Shown here: positions 22,524 through 32,070 of the stretch, in pieces | Layout of the letters: each line of letters begins with the position of its first letter | Numbering within the stretch: the stretch's first letter is position 1 | Assembly: GCA_014529385.2 (NCBI GenBank) | Contig: CM043949.1 | Location: 112,344,477 to 112,408,476, forward strand | Length of the DNA stretch: 64,000 nucleotides | Origin: Adiantum capillus-veneris | Lineage: Eukaryota > Streptophyta > Polypodiopsida > Polypodiales > Pteridaceae | Direction: 5' to 3' | Notes under the pieces: generated by a model | What the model was told of the DNA's origin: nothing | The model's database searches: none | Seen by the model: only the letters and a program-made list of their open reading frames with translations | Translations under genes and position numbers: made by a program

Positions 22524-23171
22524 TGGAAGGGTTGTGTTTCTTCTTCCCCTTTGTAGGATTCTCCAACCTTGCTCATTGGAACAGATCGAATCTCTTTGTT
22601 GTCCATTTCGTGTTTCAATTGTCCCAAATTTTTTGCAATTAGCCCAGTTATTCCCACCTTCTCTAGGGTTTTCTGTAGATCATTCCATAGGTATGGTCTA
22701 ATTTTTAATAGTTCTCCCAACCCAAAGTAATAGTGCATTGGATGGGTGTAGACATAATTGAATGAATGTTGTCTACTTCTAGGGTTTGTTCCGCTCTTTT
22801 TCCTGAGTGGTTTTACACACTATGGATTCATCTTCGTTATCTCCCAAGTAAGAGGGTAGTGTTTTCAAGGTCAATGGTTTAGACATTCCTAAAGCTTCAG
22901 ATTCTAAATCCCCATACAAGGATTGTACATCCATGTCCATATTAGGAGGTATATTGTCTAACCATACTTCCTCTATAGGAGCTGACTTCAGAATTACGCT
23001 CCCATCATTGATCTCTCTAACTTTTTCCCATAAGTGACCTGGCCAATCTTCTTCTACGAATGGAATTCCACCTAAGGCATCTTCACTGTCCGGCACTATG
23101 AGTTCTGACTCTTTTGTTTCCAGGAGGGGTTCTACCACCACTTTGGATTTTTCTTTAATGTCTCTTACCAC
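22520..23171 (-). pseudogene. Gag-protease linker region of the gypsy element
   Basis: Two short frames (22779-23171 and 22520-22738) encode acidic, low-complexity sequence with DDLGGIP-like and DNIPPNMDMD segments, with no catalytic motif. They lie between the zinc-knuckle gag and the protease, as linker sequence does in gypsy polyproteins. Stops and a frame change separate them. Confidence 0.5.
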
Positions 23172-23230
23172 ACAAGCTCCTCAGGTTTTGCCATACTTTT
23201 GAGCTTGGGTTTTTGTTTTTCCAGCAACTC

Positions 23231-25309
23231 TTAAGTGATTCTTACCAAATTTTGATAGGTTTCAAGCTTAGCTTCTTCCATGTCTAGAGAAAGATAGTTT
23301 TTCCATTTGTTTTCCATGTTTTGCCTTGCTTTAAGGCCTCCTTGGTAGGCTTCCAAGGCTGCATTAATAGTCTCAAAATTTTTGTCAACCAAAATTGATC
23401 CTTCAGATTTCATGGTGGTTTTCTTGATTTCACTTCCATTTTCTTTAACCTTTTCTTGGAATAGCTTCTTTGCTTTCTCCTCGATTTCAACCTTTTGTTT
23501 TTGTTTTCTCATCTCATACCTTTTGTTTTTTCTTCGTTTGGTCTTTTGAGAGGAAATTTTTGTATTCTTCGAATCATCAGAGGAGTTATGTTTCTTTTTC
23601 TTAGCCTGGGCTCTAGTGATTACCTTGATTGAAACAATCGTTTCACTCTCATATGAACTACTAGGTATCACTTGGACTACGTTCACTATTGTTTTACCCT
23701 TGTTTAAAGGATTTTTTGGACAATCTTCCGGGAAGTGTCCTCCTTTTTTGCAACATTGTATGCAATAAACTTCAACTGGCTTGAGTTTCTTGTCAAGCTC
23801 TGGGCATTCATTTTTCCAATGATCATCTACACCACAGCTATGGAAGTTTCCAGTTCTTGGCTTAATCATGGGTCTTACCATAGGAGGTCTAACAGCTTGA
23901 TTAGCTACATAGTACATTGGTGCAAGCTCTGGTGGAGTATAAGTCACAGGTTCTTCCATTGGTGGTGGATGTGAATTATACCAATCTCCTTCTACCATTA
24001 TTGTAGATGGACTTGGCTCATCATAGGGTGTAGCAGGCACTAGTGCTTGTTCATCTATGACTCCCTCTTGATGCATGTACTTTATAGGCACTGCATTATG
24101 TCCCGGATATGGAGGTTGTTGACCCAACACGGGTTGAGGTCTTTCTATACCCATTGGTGGTCTTTGAGCTGGGGCCATATTAGGCTGATATATGTACATG
24201 GGTTGTCCTTGTGGAATCAAAGGCACGTATTGAACATTCCCATCATACTTTGGTCGGTAATAGCATTGATTGGTCTCATGGTTGGTCCATTTACCCTTGA
24301 TTGCACACCATTTATGCGGCCTAATTGGTTATCCCTATTGAGGTATCCCTTGTCCTCTTCCTCTATAGGTGCTTTTTGCATGTTATTCATCATGTCATTC
24401 ATCCTTTTGAGCATGTCTTCTATGGCTGAAAGTGGTGCTGTAGAGCAGACATTCAACTTGAGCTGGTTTGGTGGATGTTGTTTTCTCGCTTTGGTTATCT
24501 TTAGGGACATCTTCTTCGTTGAAAATATCACAATTGCCTCCTAAATCAATAGCATCTGACACACGCTCTTCTATGGTTGTATGCTTCTTGCTATATAGTA
24601 TAGCATGAAGTTCTTTGTTTAGCAGTCCCTCTAGAAACAATGATACTAGCTGTTCCTCTGCAGGTATCTCTAGCTCTGGGCATCTTGCAATGTATTGCTT
24701 CATTTGAGTTGCACAATCCCTAACAGAATCACCTTGTTTCTGTTTAAAGCTGTAGATTTGAGACACCATATTGTGTTTGATCTCCGTTTTAGAACAAGCA
24801 GCTACAAATCCTTGAGCTAAGGTATTCAAGTCCATGATTGACCTTGGTGGAATATTTTGGAACCATGTCAATGCTTTTCCTTCTAATTCCATTCCAAACC
24901 CCTTGAATTGAGTATGAAAATCGAATATGCCTTCTGCTCTTAGCACTTGCTTAAAGCTTGCTAAGTGGTCATATGGATCCCCCGATCCATTGTATTTTCT
25001 GACCCATTTCTAAAAATCAGCTGGTCTGACACATCTATTTGGTTCAACTCCCGGTCTGCTGGCAGTTGGTCCTGTTCTAAGTCCTTCAAACCAGTCTTTT
25101 GGAAATAGTGACTCATGTAGCCCTAGACTGGCTTTAGTGTCACCCAGTTTTGTTCGTGATGAGGTGGTTTCTGGTTTCTTAACATTACTCTCAGAAGATC
25201 TCTCACAATGTTCATCTCTTGGAATGGTTTCTGGTCCTTGGCCCAATATCCAATCCCTTATGGAATACCCTTGATATTTGGTTTGTTCCACCTCCTCAGA
25301 AATCATCAT
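23231..25309 (-). pseudogene. Gypsy gag with zinc knuckle, frame-broken
   Basis: Gag forms the particle that packages retroelement RNA. The minus frame contains WVRKYNGSGDPYDHLASFKQ and LEGKALTWFQNIP, both typical of the plant retrotransposon gag domain, then YSFKQKQGDSVRDCATQMKQY and LFLEGLLNKELHAIL. A stop at 25010-25012 divides the N-terminal part, and frameshifts occur near 24440 and 24220. The C-terminal piece (23231-24226) is Pro/Gln-rich, then has two knuckle-like cysteine clusters (HSCGVDDHWKNEC, in which the first Cys is lost, and YCIQCCKKGGHFPEDC), then a Lys-rich basic region. Confidence 0.8.
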
Positions 25310-25365
25310 AACAAAGTTATTGTTATAACAATCCTAAACAGGTAGGTTGGTAGATTTGCTTATCC

Positions 25366-26013
25366 CTTATCTTTGATCTTGAAGATATAGATAATATTCA
25401 TGGATGTTAGTTGTCCTGATATGGCATGCGAAGTCCATAGAAGATCTTTGATGTTTCTATCCTCCCAACAATAGACTCCGATCCTAGGATTATCCGTACT
25501 ACGCCTTTTCAAAGGCTTCAAATCAACTTGATCGTATCCCTCGAATTCTAAAGTTGGTGGTCCTTATTTAGCTGCCATATATGGAATTATGGTGTTTACT
25601 TCTAACCTCCCTTTGTCTATCACATCAGGGTTTTCGACTTGTAAATACTGAGTTTCGTTTCTATCCATGTACATTTTTCCTTGTTTGTTTTCCTTGATCT
25701 CTTCTTTGAACTCAATACCATGGTCATCAATGCGAATAACATACTCTTCATTAGGATCCAAGTAAACCTGAGCTCCATGGCGATTAGTCTTATAAAAAGA
25801 GAGTATATGCTTGTAGCGCACTGTCGTTCCGGTTTTTGAGTGAGTCGAATAGAAAGAAATTTCAGATGTTGAATTTGAAAAAGTGTTTGAGACTTCTTCA
25901 AGGATAGTGTGCAAGGGGTTGCCTTGATTCACACTCTCTTCGATGGATACTCTACTAGAGGTTTCTCCAAATATACCTTGATTTCCTAGTACACGACTAG
26001 ATCTAAGGTTCAT
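25366..26013 (-). pseudogene. Extra ORF upstream of gag, function unknown
   Basis: From ATG at 26013 the frame encodes MNLRSSRVLGNQGIF, then a segment with YKTNRHGAQVYLDPNEEYVI, up to a stop at 25564. Beyond that stop the same frame stays coherent (LEFEGYDQVDLKPLKRR, NPRIGVYCWEDRNI) to about 25366. One stop codon therefore breaks a roughly 215-residue protein. It resembles no domain I know. An unrelated ORF ahead of gag is known in Ogre-like gypsy elements, which is why I group it with the element. Confidence 0.5.
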
Positions 26014-26425
26014 AAAGACTTGTGACGCCCTGGATAGAGTACTTACCTTTGGATTGACTTGTTGTCAACTTTTTCCACTTGACTTGATTGCAACTTCTAT
26101 CAAGCTACCGATTCCTTGTCTGCAACCTGATTCCTATATCAATTTTGATCAAGTTAGCTATTCTTTCACAAAGACTGTGTAATTTATGCTAACTATTGTG
26201 ATTGGTCTATGTAGATCACTTCAAATCGAGCTTGGATTCAGCAATTGAGACTTTCAGATTCGACTTTGGCCAAAAAATCAAAGGACGAATCTGCAACCTG
26301 AAAACTGAGTGAACATGTATCAATTTGGATCCGATTGAACCCAAAATTTCTTGGTGGCCTTGTATTATGTTGGTCTAACATTGTACAGGTTCAAAAGTCA
26401 AAATTGGTGTCTCTGTGTAGCAGTA

Positions 26426-27420
26426 GTAAATAATCGTGATTATTTACTTTTCTCAATTTTTTGTACTTTTTTGGCTTGATTTGTCAAGGACAAGTTTCAC
26501 TAAGTTTGGACAAAATCTGTTCAAGTTTAGCAACTGTTTCATATCCACACACTCGGTTTTCAAGAATCTGGCTTAAGTCTCACTTTTGTGATTCAAATTT
26601 CACCAAAATTGATTTGTGTGGTCTACTTGATATGCCTGACCTTGTGGTATACTCAAATGTGCAAGATTATCAATTTTTGTAGCAGATGTAAATAATCATG
26701 ATTATTTACTCTAGCTAATTTTTTACAAGTTTTTGTCCCAACCTTGACACAGATCTGTTAAGAACTTCACCTTAAAGTCTCTAGCCAAGTTTCATCAAGT
26801 TTGGATAATTTTTTGTTCAAAGGGTCATCAGTTTTGTGTCCGCGGACTGTCTTTGCAAATTTGGTCACAATTTTCAATCCAAAGATCCAAATCTTACCAA
26901 ATTTGGTTTGTGGGCTTATTACAACATGGTAAAGCTAGTGGTATGCTAACTTGGTCCAAAAAGTTGAAAATGGGGCAAATGTAAATAATCGCGATTATTT
27001 ACTTCTGGCAACTTTTTGCATCTTTTTGGTCAACTGTATGTACACATGTCTATCACATCAATATATGAATCAAGTTTCATTGAGTTTGAACAAAATTTTT
27101 CCCAATTTACACTCAAGTTTCCAAAAGTCAATACATGCTTTAGTTTTTACCCAATTTTTGGTCAATTTGGTGATCCAAATTCTATGTGCCTTTACAAAAG
27201 TTGTTTGTACACATGCAATGAGTCATTGGTATCAACTTGGTTAATTTTGAGCTAAAAGTAAATAATCGTGATTATTTACTGTAGGCCCAAAATGAACACT
27301 TTTTTGCACTTTTTCAATGGACAGTCTTTTCATGAGCTATTTTAAGCCTATGAATCAAGTCAAAACTTAATTTGGCCTAAAATGTCAAGAAAAAATAAAT
27401 AATCTGAGTTTTTGCAAACT
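26426..27420. repeat. Diverged tandem array with a 22-bp palindrome per unit
   Basis: Near-perfect palindromes of the form GTAAATAATC-NN-GATTATTTAC occur at 26426-26447, 26688-26709, 26981-27002 and 27258-27279, with a decayed fifth copy near 27396. Spacing is 262, 293 and 277 bp. The sequence between them is also related (AAGTTTCA-C-AAGTTTGGA and CAAATTT phrases recur). The palindrome is more conserved than the spacers. Confidence 0.85.
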
Positions 27421-27939
27421 CTTGAAATTTTTACCTCGACTTTGAGCTTACCCATTGTTTCATACAACTTTAAAGCATACTTTCCAATCGGAGTGAGTGA
27501 TTGGCAGTCTTTCCATGCTATTTTTGGCCGTAGACGGGAAATTTTGCAACTTCAAATAACAAGTCACAATGATTCCTTCAGAGAGAGCAATTATTTTGAA
27601 ATCCACCTCTGATTCTACTTACCCTACTCCTAGGTTTTACTGCAATGGGGTTGTGGAAAATGTCCACAAACACTCGTTTTCTTGTTTTTTATGGTTATCT
27701 GAGCCTTGATCTTAACACTTGTCTTGTCCATCAATCATTCTCAAAATCCTAACCTAGTTCTACAATCCTAAAGGTACTCAGCAAGTACGATTACTTCCAA
27801 GCTACCTCTACACAGGAAAAGACGACAATCTTAAGCTATGTGGTTTCTAAAAAGAAAGTTTTTACTCTAGGAGATCGTAGAGGAAGTTGAAGGATAACTT
27901 CACAAGACGCTCATGTGTTTCCCTAGTTTAGGTCTCTTT

Positions 27940-27952
27940 GATCCCCGTACCA
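27940..27952 (-). other. Candidate primer binding site
   Basis: The minus strand reads TGGTACGGGGATC two bases inside the 5' LTR. It starts with TGG as a tRNA 3'-end complement must. I cannot assign the tRNA. Confidence 0.5.
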
Positions 27953-27954
27953 AA

Positions 27955-28864
27955 TGTGGGACGGGTGTCTAACCTCACTCCTATCTTATTGCAGATTTAG
28001 CGAGAACCACAATTAAATTGTCAATCTATGGGACGAAGCTAACTCGACTAGTGCATAGAGGCTATAAGAGGTTGTCAATCTCTCGGAAAACAACAAGAAA
28101 CTCGCATCTAACTCAAGCTACACTCAAGTGACTGAAATCACCAAAAGCCAATTACTCATAACAAATCACATTCGTTACAGCATTTAATGACATCGAAACG
28201 TAACGAAACTTCTAGGACAAGTTTGTAAGACCTAAGCACATATGCTTATGGTCTCAAACCCCACTTTAGGTCAAGTGCAAAAATCGCAATTATTAACAGT
28301 AGTGGATTTTTGACGTAGTCGTTTTTGACCTAGAATGCATCTAAATGCTTAGCAATGATGCCCCAATACCTGCCTATGTGTTTGATTTTGAAGTGTAAAT
28401 TCCTACTTATGATGAAATTAGGCCGCAGGTCAGCGATGCCAAAAGCTATGAAATACAGTGAAATGCTTACGTCAATGCGTAGAGTTCTTACCTACGGTTG
28501 CAATGCAACAGACGCGACTCCAATGTGACAACCAGGGAGGGAGTAGGAAGCACAAGAAGGAGAGAAGTGAGCACCGTTAGCTCATGCTATGTATTTCATT
28601 ATCCAAAACTTAAAATTAACTTACAAAAATTGGTTTTTATACCTTAGCCAAGGTTTTTGGTGGTCAAAACTAATAATCTAGGAGCTCTAACTAAAGATGG
28701 GTAATGACAAGTTGATACAATCTGGAAGCTTGTAGCTCCGACTCATCAATTACAAAGATTTATCCAAAAAATAGGAGTTAGAATATTCCTGATTTATCAA
28801 AATAATAAGTGTTTTTCCAATGAGAGCTCCAAAAAATGATATCCGAGTTAGCTTGCTGCTAACA
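27955..28864 (-). repeat. 5' LTR of the 11.1-kb element
   Basis: 910 bp, the partner of 17751-18661. AAAGA follows on the right (28865-28869), matching GAAGA at 17746-17750 with one difference. Confidence 0.9.
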
Positions 28865-28952
28865 AAAGACCTAGCTAACTTTAGAGAAATCATGGGCCAG
28901 TGGAAGGAGAAATTAAGTCGGCTTTGTGAATCATGCAAATGATTTTCTGTGG
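28865..28952 (+). pseudogene. Coiled-coil coding remnant (right part of the split frame)
   Basis: It restores the frame interrupted at 17750: AAAGACCTAGC encodes the continuation of the coiled stretch through FREIMGQWKEKLSRLCESCK, a stop and FSV. The frame then meets the start of duplicated block copy B at 28953. Confidence 0.5.
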
Positions 28953-31055
28953 TAGAGGACTTCTTCGGAAGGTTGACCACTGAGATCATAGCATAAACCC
29001 TTATTGCCCTCGTGGAAAGACATCCATGTGGCTCCTGCTTGCTCTAGCTCAAGAAAGACTTCAATGCAGGTGAGCAGCATTTGGCAAATATCAGAAAGCA
29101 TCGCACATGATAGATCAGGAAGACTTTTGAAGAATGCCATGGCGCCCGTGAGGGTTTTCACCATGTATTCTTCTGTCGGAGATCCCTTTTTTGGAGCTGG
29201 AAATCTTGGATAATTTAGCCATGTCGGCCGCTTCTTTGTGACTGCCTCATGTGCTTTCCATGTCCTTACTCTTGGTACAGGACAAAAAGTTGGATAGTTT
29301 TGAAGTGCCACAGGTGCTCTTGTGAACAGAATCAGGTTTCTAGGATTCTTGTTTATCCAGCTCTTTCTCCACTTGGGGTGGACTTCATCTGCGCCTTCTA
29401 TTTGCATGTCTTTATAAAGTCTTTCCTTGACCTGGAGCAACTCTACCTTTATCAAGGGATATGGCATGGATTTTTGATGCCATTGTGCATTGATTTGATT
29501 GGGAGTGAGTTGAGTAACATTGACAGAGTAAAGAACTCTCAACTCCCAATCCATCGTCGCTTTCCACTGCTCATTTGTCTCTTGTGTAAGCTTTTCCTTA
29601 AGTGCATCTTCCTCATCTTTTGACAGCTGGAGCATTGGCAATGTATCAGCTTCTGTTAATGGTACTTGGAAATCTTCTTTGCCACTTAGCCCTTCTATTA
29701 GCTCTATTTCCATCTCAGCGAAAGAGACTGAGGGAATATCAATGTGTGGTTGCTCTGACGTGCCTGCTTCTTCCTGCATCGATTTTTGTCCATCTCTTTG
29801 CAGTTGGTTGACTCTCTTTAGCTCGGCTATTTCTTTGAGCAGATCTTCTTCCCATTGTACCCGCATTAATGCCAGGTCTCTACGTTGTGACTGCTCTAGT
29901 TTTAGCTCTAGCTCAAAATCTTTGTTCTTTTTCTCTAGTGCTTTGTACACTTCATATGTTCCTTTGATCGAGGCAACTGCGGGATTTTCTTGTATCTGTT
30001 GCAAAAAGGTTGCTTGATCGTTGATCCTCTGCTTTGAATATTACAATGAGGTGTTCGCAACATCTAGCGGTACTTGAATCTTTTGAACTAACAGAGTTGT
30101 AGTCAAGAGTTCGTTACTAACCTCCGTCAGTTGTTTGTCTTTGGTTTTGCAAGCATCTGTCAACTTCATGAGAAGTTCACCTAATTCTTCCATTTCCTTT
30201 TTTTGTTCCTCTCTTGCTAGCTGGTGTTGTTTAGCTTTAGCTTTCAATTCCTGGACTTGTTTTTGCAGATTAGTGATGACATTCAATCTGTCTTCTAAAT
30301 CTCCTTGGAGAGCGTCAATCACCATCTCTAGTTCTTTAGCCTTTGTGTTGCAGCTAAGTGCTGTTGATTGCAGTTGTTTTGTCATATCTTGTATTTTCTT
30401 TGAATATTCATTAACTTGCAGAATCACCTCATCATCGGTCTTCCAGTCTTCACTTCTTGATAGCTGCCTCAATGTTTTGGCAGTCTCTTGTGGTTCTCTT
30501 GGTGGGGTTGTGGCAGATGTTTGTTCCTCCCTTTGAGGCTGTGCTTGGACCTCTTTTGCTTTGTCATCTTGAGGCTTCGTGCATGCCTCGGGCATTTCTT
30601 GCTCAGTGGTGGTAGAAGGGGTTTCTTCTATTTTCTATTCTTTTGTTTGCTCAAACTTTGTTGTCTCCTCTGGTGCAGGACTTTCTATCCTTTCCGACTC
30701 TGATTCTTTTGCTTTAACTTGGTCAGAAGGATTTGCTGCGTGTTGTGAAGATTCTATGCCTCTTTCTGTTCAGGCTCTTGTTCTTTAATGGGCTCTCCCT
30801 GCGTGGTTTTATCTGTTGGCGAAGGTGGTGGGCTTGGCATGGGGTGGTCATGTTGTTTTGTAAATGGTGAGGGTTGTCTCGGGGACATCCCACCTTCTTC
30901 GTGCTGGGCTTCACCTTGGTGTGTTGCTTCAACTTGTCCTTGCTGCTCTACCGCCTCTTTAGCTTTCCGTTCTGCTTCTTGGGATTCTTTCAGCTTTAAT
31001 GTCTCTACCTCCATACATTCTTTCCAATAGATCCTTTGGATCTTCTGCTTCTCTT
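28953..31055 (-). pseudogene. Coiled-coil ORF, second truncated copy
   Basis: It encodes the same proteins as 18987-21089, with the frameshift near 20790 and the internal stops shared. It is cut after PSEEVLY, so the last ~30 residues (YARCMFLPSHNML and beyond) are replaced by host sequence. Because the breaks are shared, both copies derive from an already broken source. Confidence 0.7.
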
Positions 31056-31338
31056 TGTTGGAATTAGGGTTGCAGAGAAACGCACACAACTTGGAGAAGA
31101 CGAAGGAAGCTCAAGGCACACAATAGAGAGTGTATTACTTAGTGTGCAATGGAAAGATTGATAGCCCTAGAGTGATGGGCGTATATACAATGCTCGGGGG
31201 GCGAAAACCTCCTAAAGAGGGAAAAAATGCCCCGGCGGTCCTAGTGTGTTCACGCACATCACTACCACATGTATATGGTAACAAATCCCCCTTGGAGTGA
31301 TGCGCTGAACGAGAGCTGGCACATGAGTAAAGGGAAAT
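28953..31338. repeat. Duplicated block, copy B (outside the element)
   Basis: A 2,386-bp copy of 18987-21372 in the same orientation, starting 88 bp beyond the 5' LTR. It contains a truncated coiled-coil ORF (minus, 28953-31055), the copia LTR (31056-31283) and its polypurine tract, but no gypsy LTR. No target-site duplication could be seen at its edges. The plus-strand frame before it (FSV) appears to continue after it (AKNKIAQHG), so it was inserted into that sequence. Confidence 0.92.
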
Positions 31339-32070
31339 CCAAAAACAAAATTGCCCAACATGGCTAGCCATGAGCCATGGTTCAAAGAAATGCTTGAAAT
31401 TCAGTTTGAGGCTAAACCTAAACAAATCTATCTGATGGATGACAACTGCCTCCATCTACCACAAAATGGCAAGAGCTAGATTAGCAAAGGATAAGAAGAC
31501 AATATATGTCCCACATATGAAGAAGCGTCATCAGCTTACCCCCAATGAAGAAGAGATGATGCTTTTTTTTGGAAGGAGAAACTTTAGCAAGAGGCCATTT
31601 ACAAATTAATTATGAAGAACCATGCAACCACCAAAAGTCCTTAGAACCAGATGGTGACTAGATAATCTAGAACCAATCAACAAACTTGTGGACCCACTTT
31701 GTTCACTCAAATGCCACTTGGTGCAGTTCAAAATCCTAAAGTGAAGAAGGCACTAGATAAGAGAAAGGGCAAAAGGAAAGATAATGTCTTTGTCATCTGA
31801 AATTTTGGATATGCCAAAATTCAAGAAAGGGGAGGAAGAATGTATATGGTGGGAACACTCTTTTGTCAACCTCAAGGGTGTGTGTCTTGATATCACTTTT
31901 CTTAGGGATGACTCCTAGAAACTATCCCATATTGAGGTGTTCTAGAAAACTCCATATGAAGGTGGTGGTGGTCCTATATTATACTCTAGTGAAATGGTCA
32001 CAGACCCAATGGCAACACCTTAAACAGGACTTGCTAATCTCATTTTGGGACCTCTTGAACACTTCTTAGA
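31339..32070 (+). pseudogene. Decayed retroelement-like coding remnant
   Basis: The plus strand has short coherent stretches in shifting frames: SHEPWFKEMLEIQFEAKPKQ, HMKKRHQLTPNEEEMMLFF and, near 31970-32050, YSSEMVTDPMATP with GLANLI. These read like retroelement gag/linker protein, interrupted by many stops. It is probably the right part of the sequence split by copy B. Identification is weak. Confidence 0.3.

Larger units (their letters stand above)
26140..27954. other. Long 5' leader of the chimeric element
   Basis: No coding sequence. The left half is a diverged tandem array with a palindrome in each unit (listed separately). The right half up to the primer site shows nothing recognisable. 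Confidence 0.6.
17751..28864 (-). mobile_element. Chimeric Ty3/gypsy-type LTR element with copia insert, non-autonomous
   Basis: The 11,114-bp minus-strand element has ~910-bp LTRs (17751-18661 and 27955-28864) that start TGTG and end CTAACA. The flanking GAAGA and AAAGA form an imperfect 5-bp target duplication. A purine tract abuts the left LTR and a TGG-starting primer site abuts the right one. From 5' to 3' it holds a leader with a palindrome array, an extra ORF, gag with a zinc knuckle, an aspartic protease, a copia-derived RT/RNase H end with its own LTR, and a coiled-coil ORF. Gypsy RT, RNase H and integrase are absent. The layout recalls Tat/Ogre-like elements (extra ORF before gag, another after pol); that placement is inference. 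Confidence 0.85.

Noticed and set aside
18987-31338. The 2.4-kb identical blocks taken as LTRs of one element
   Set aside because: They contain coding sequence and a copia LTR. One lies inside and one outside a clear LTR pair, and no primer site or polypurine tract borders them.
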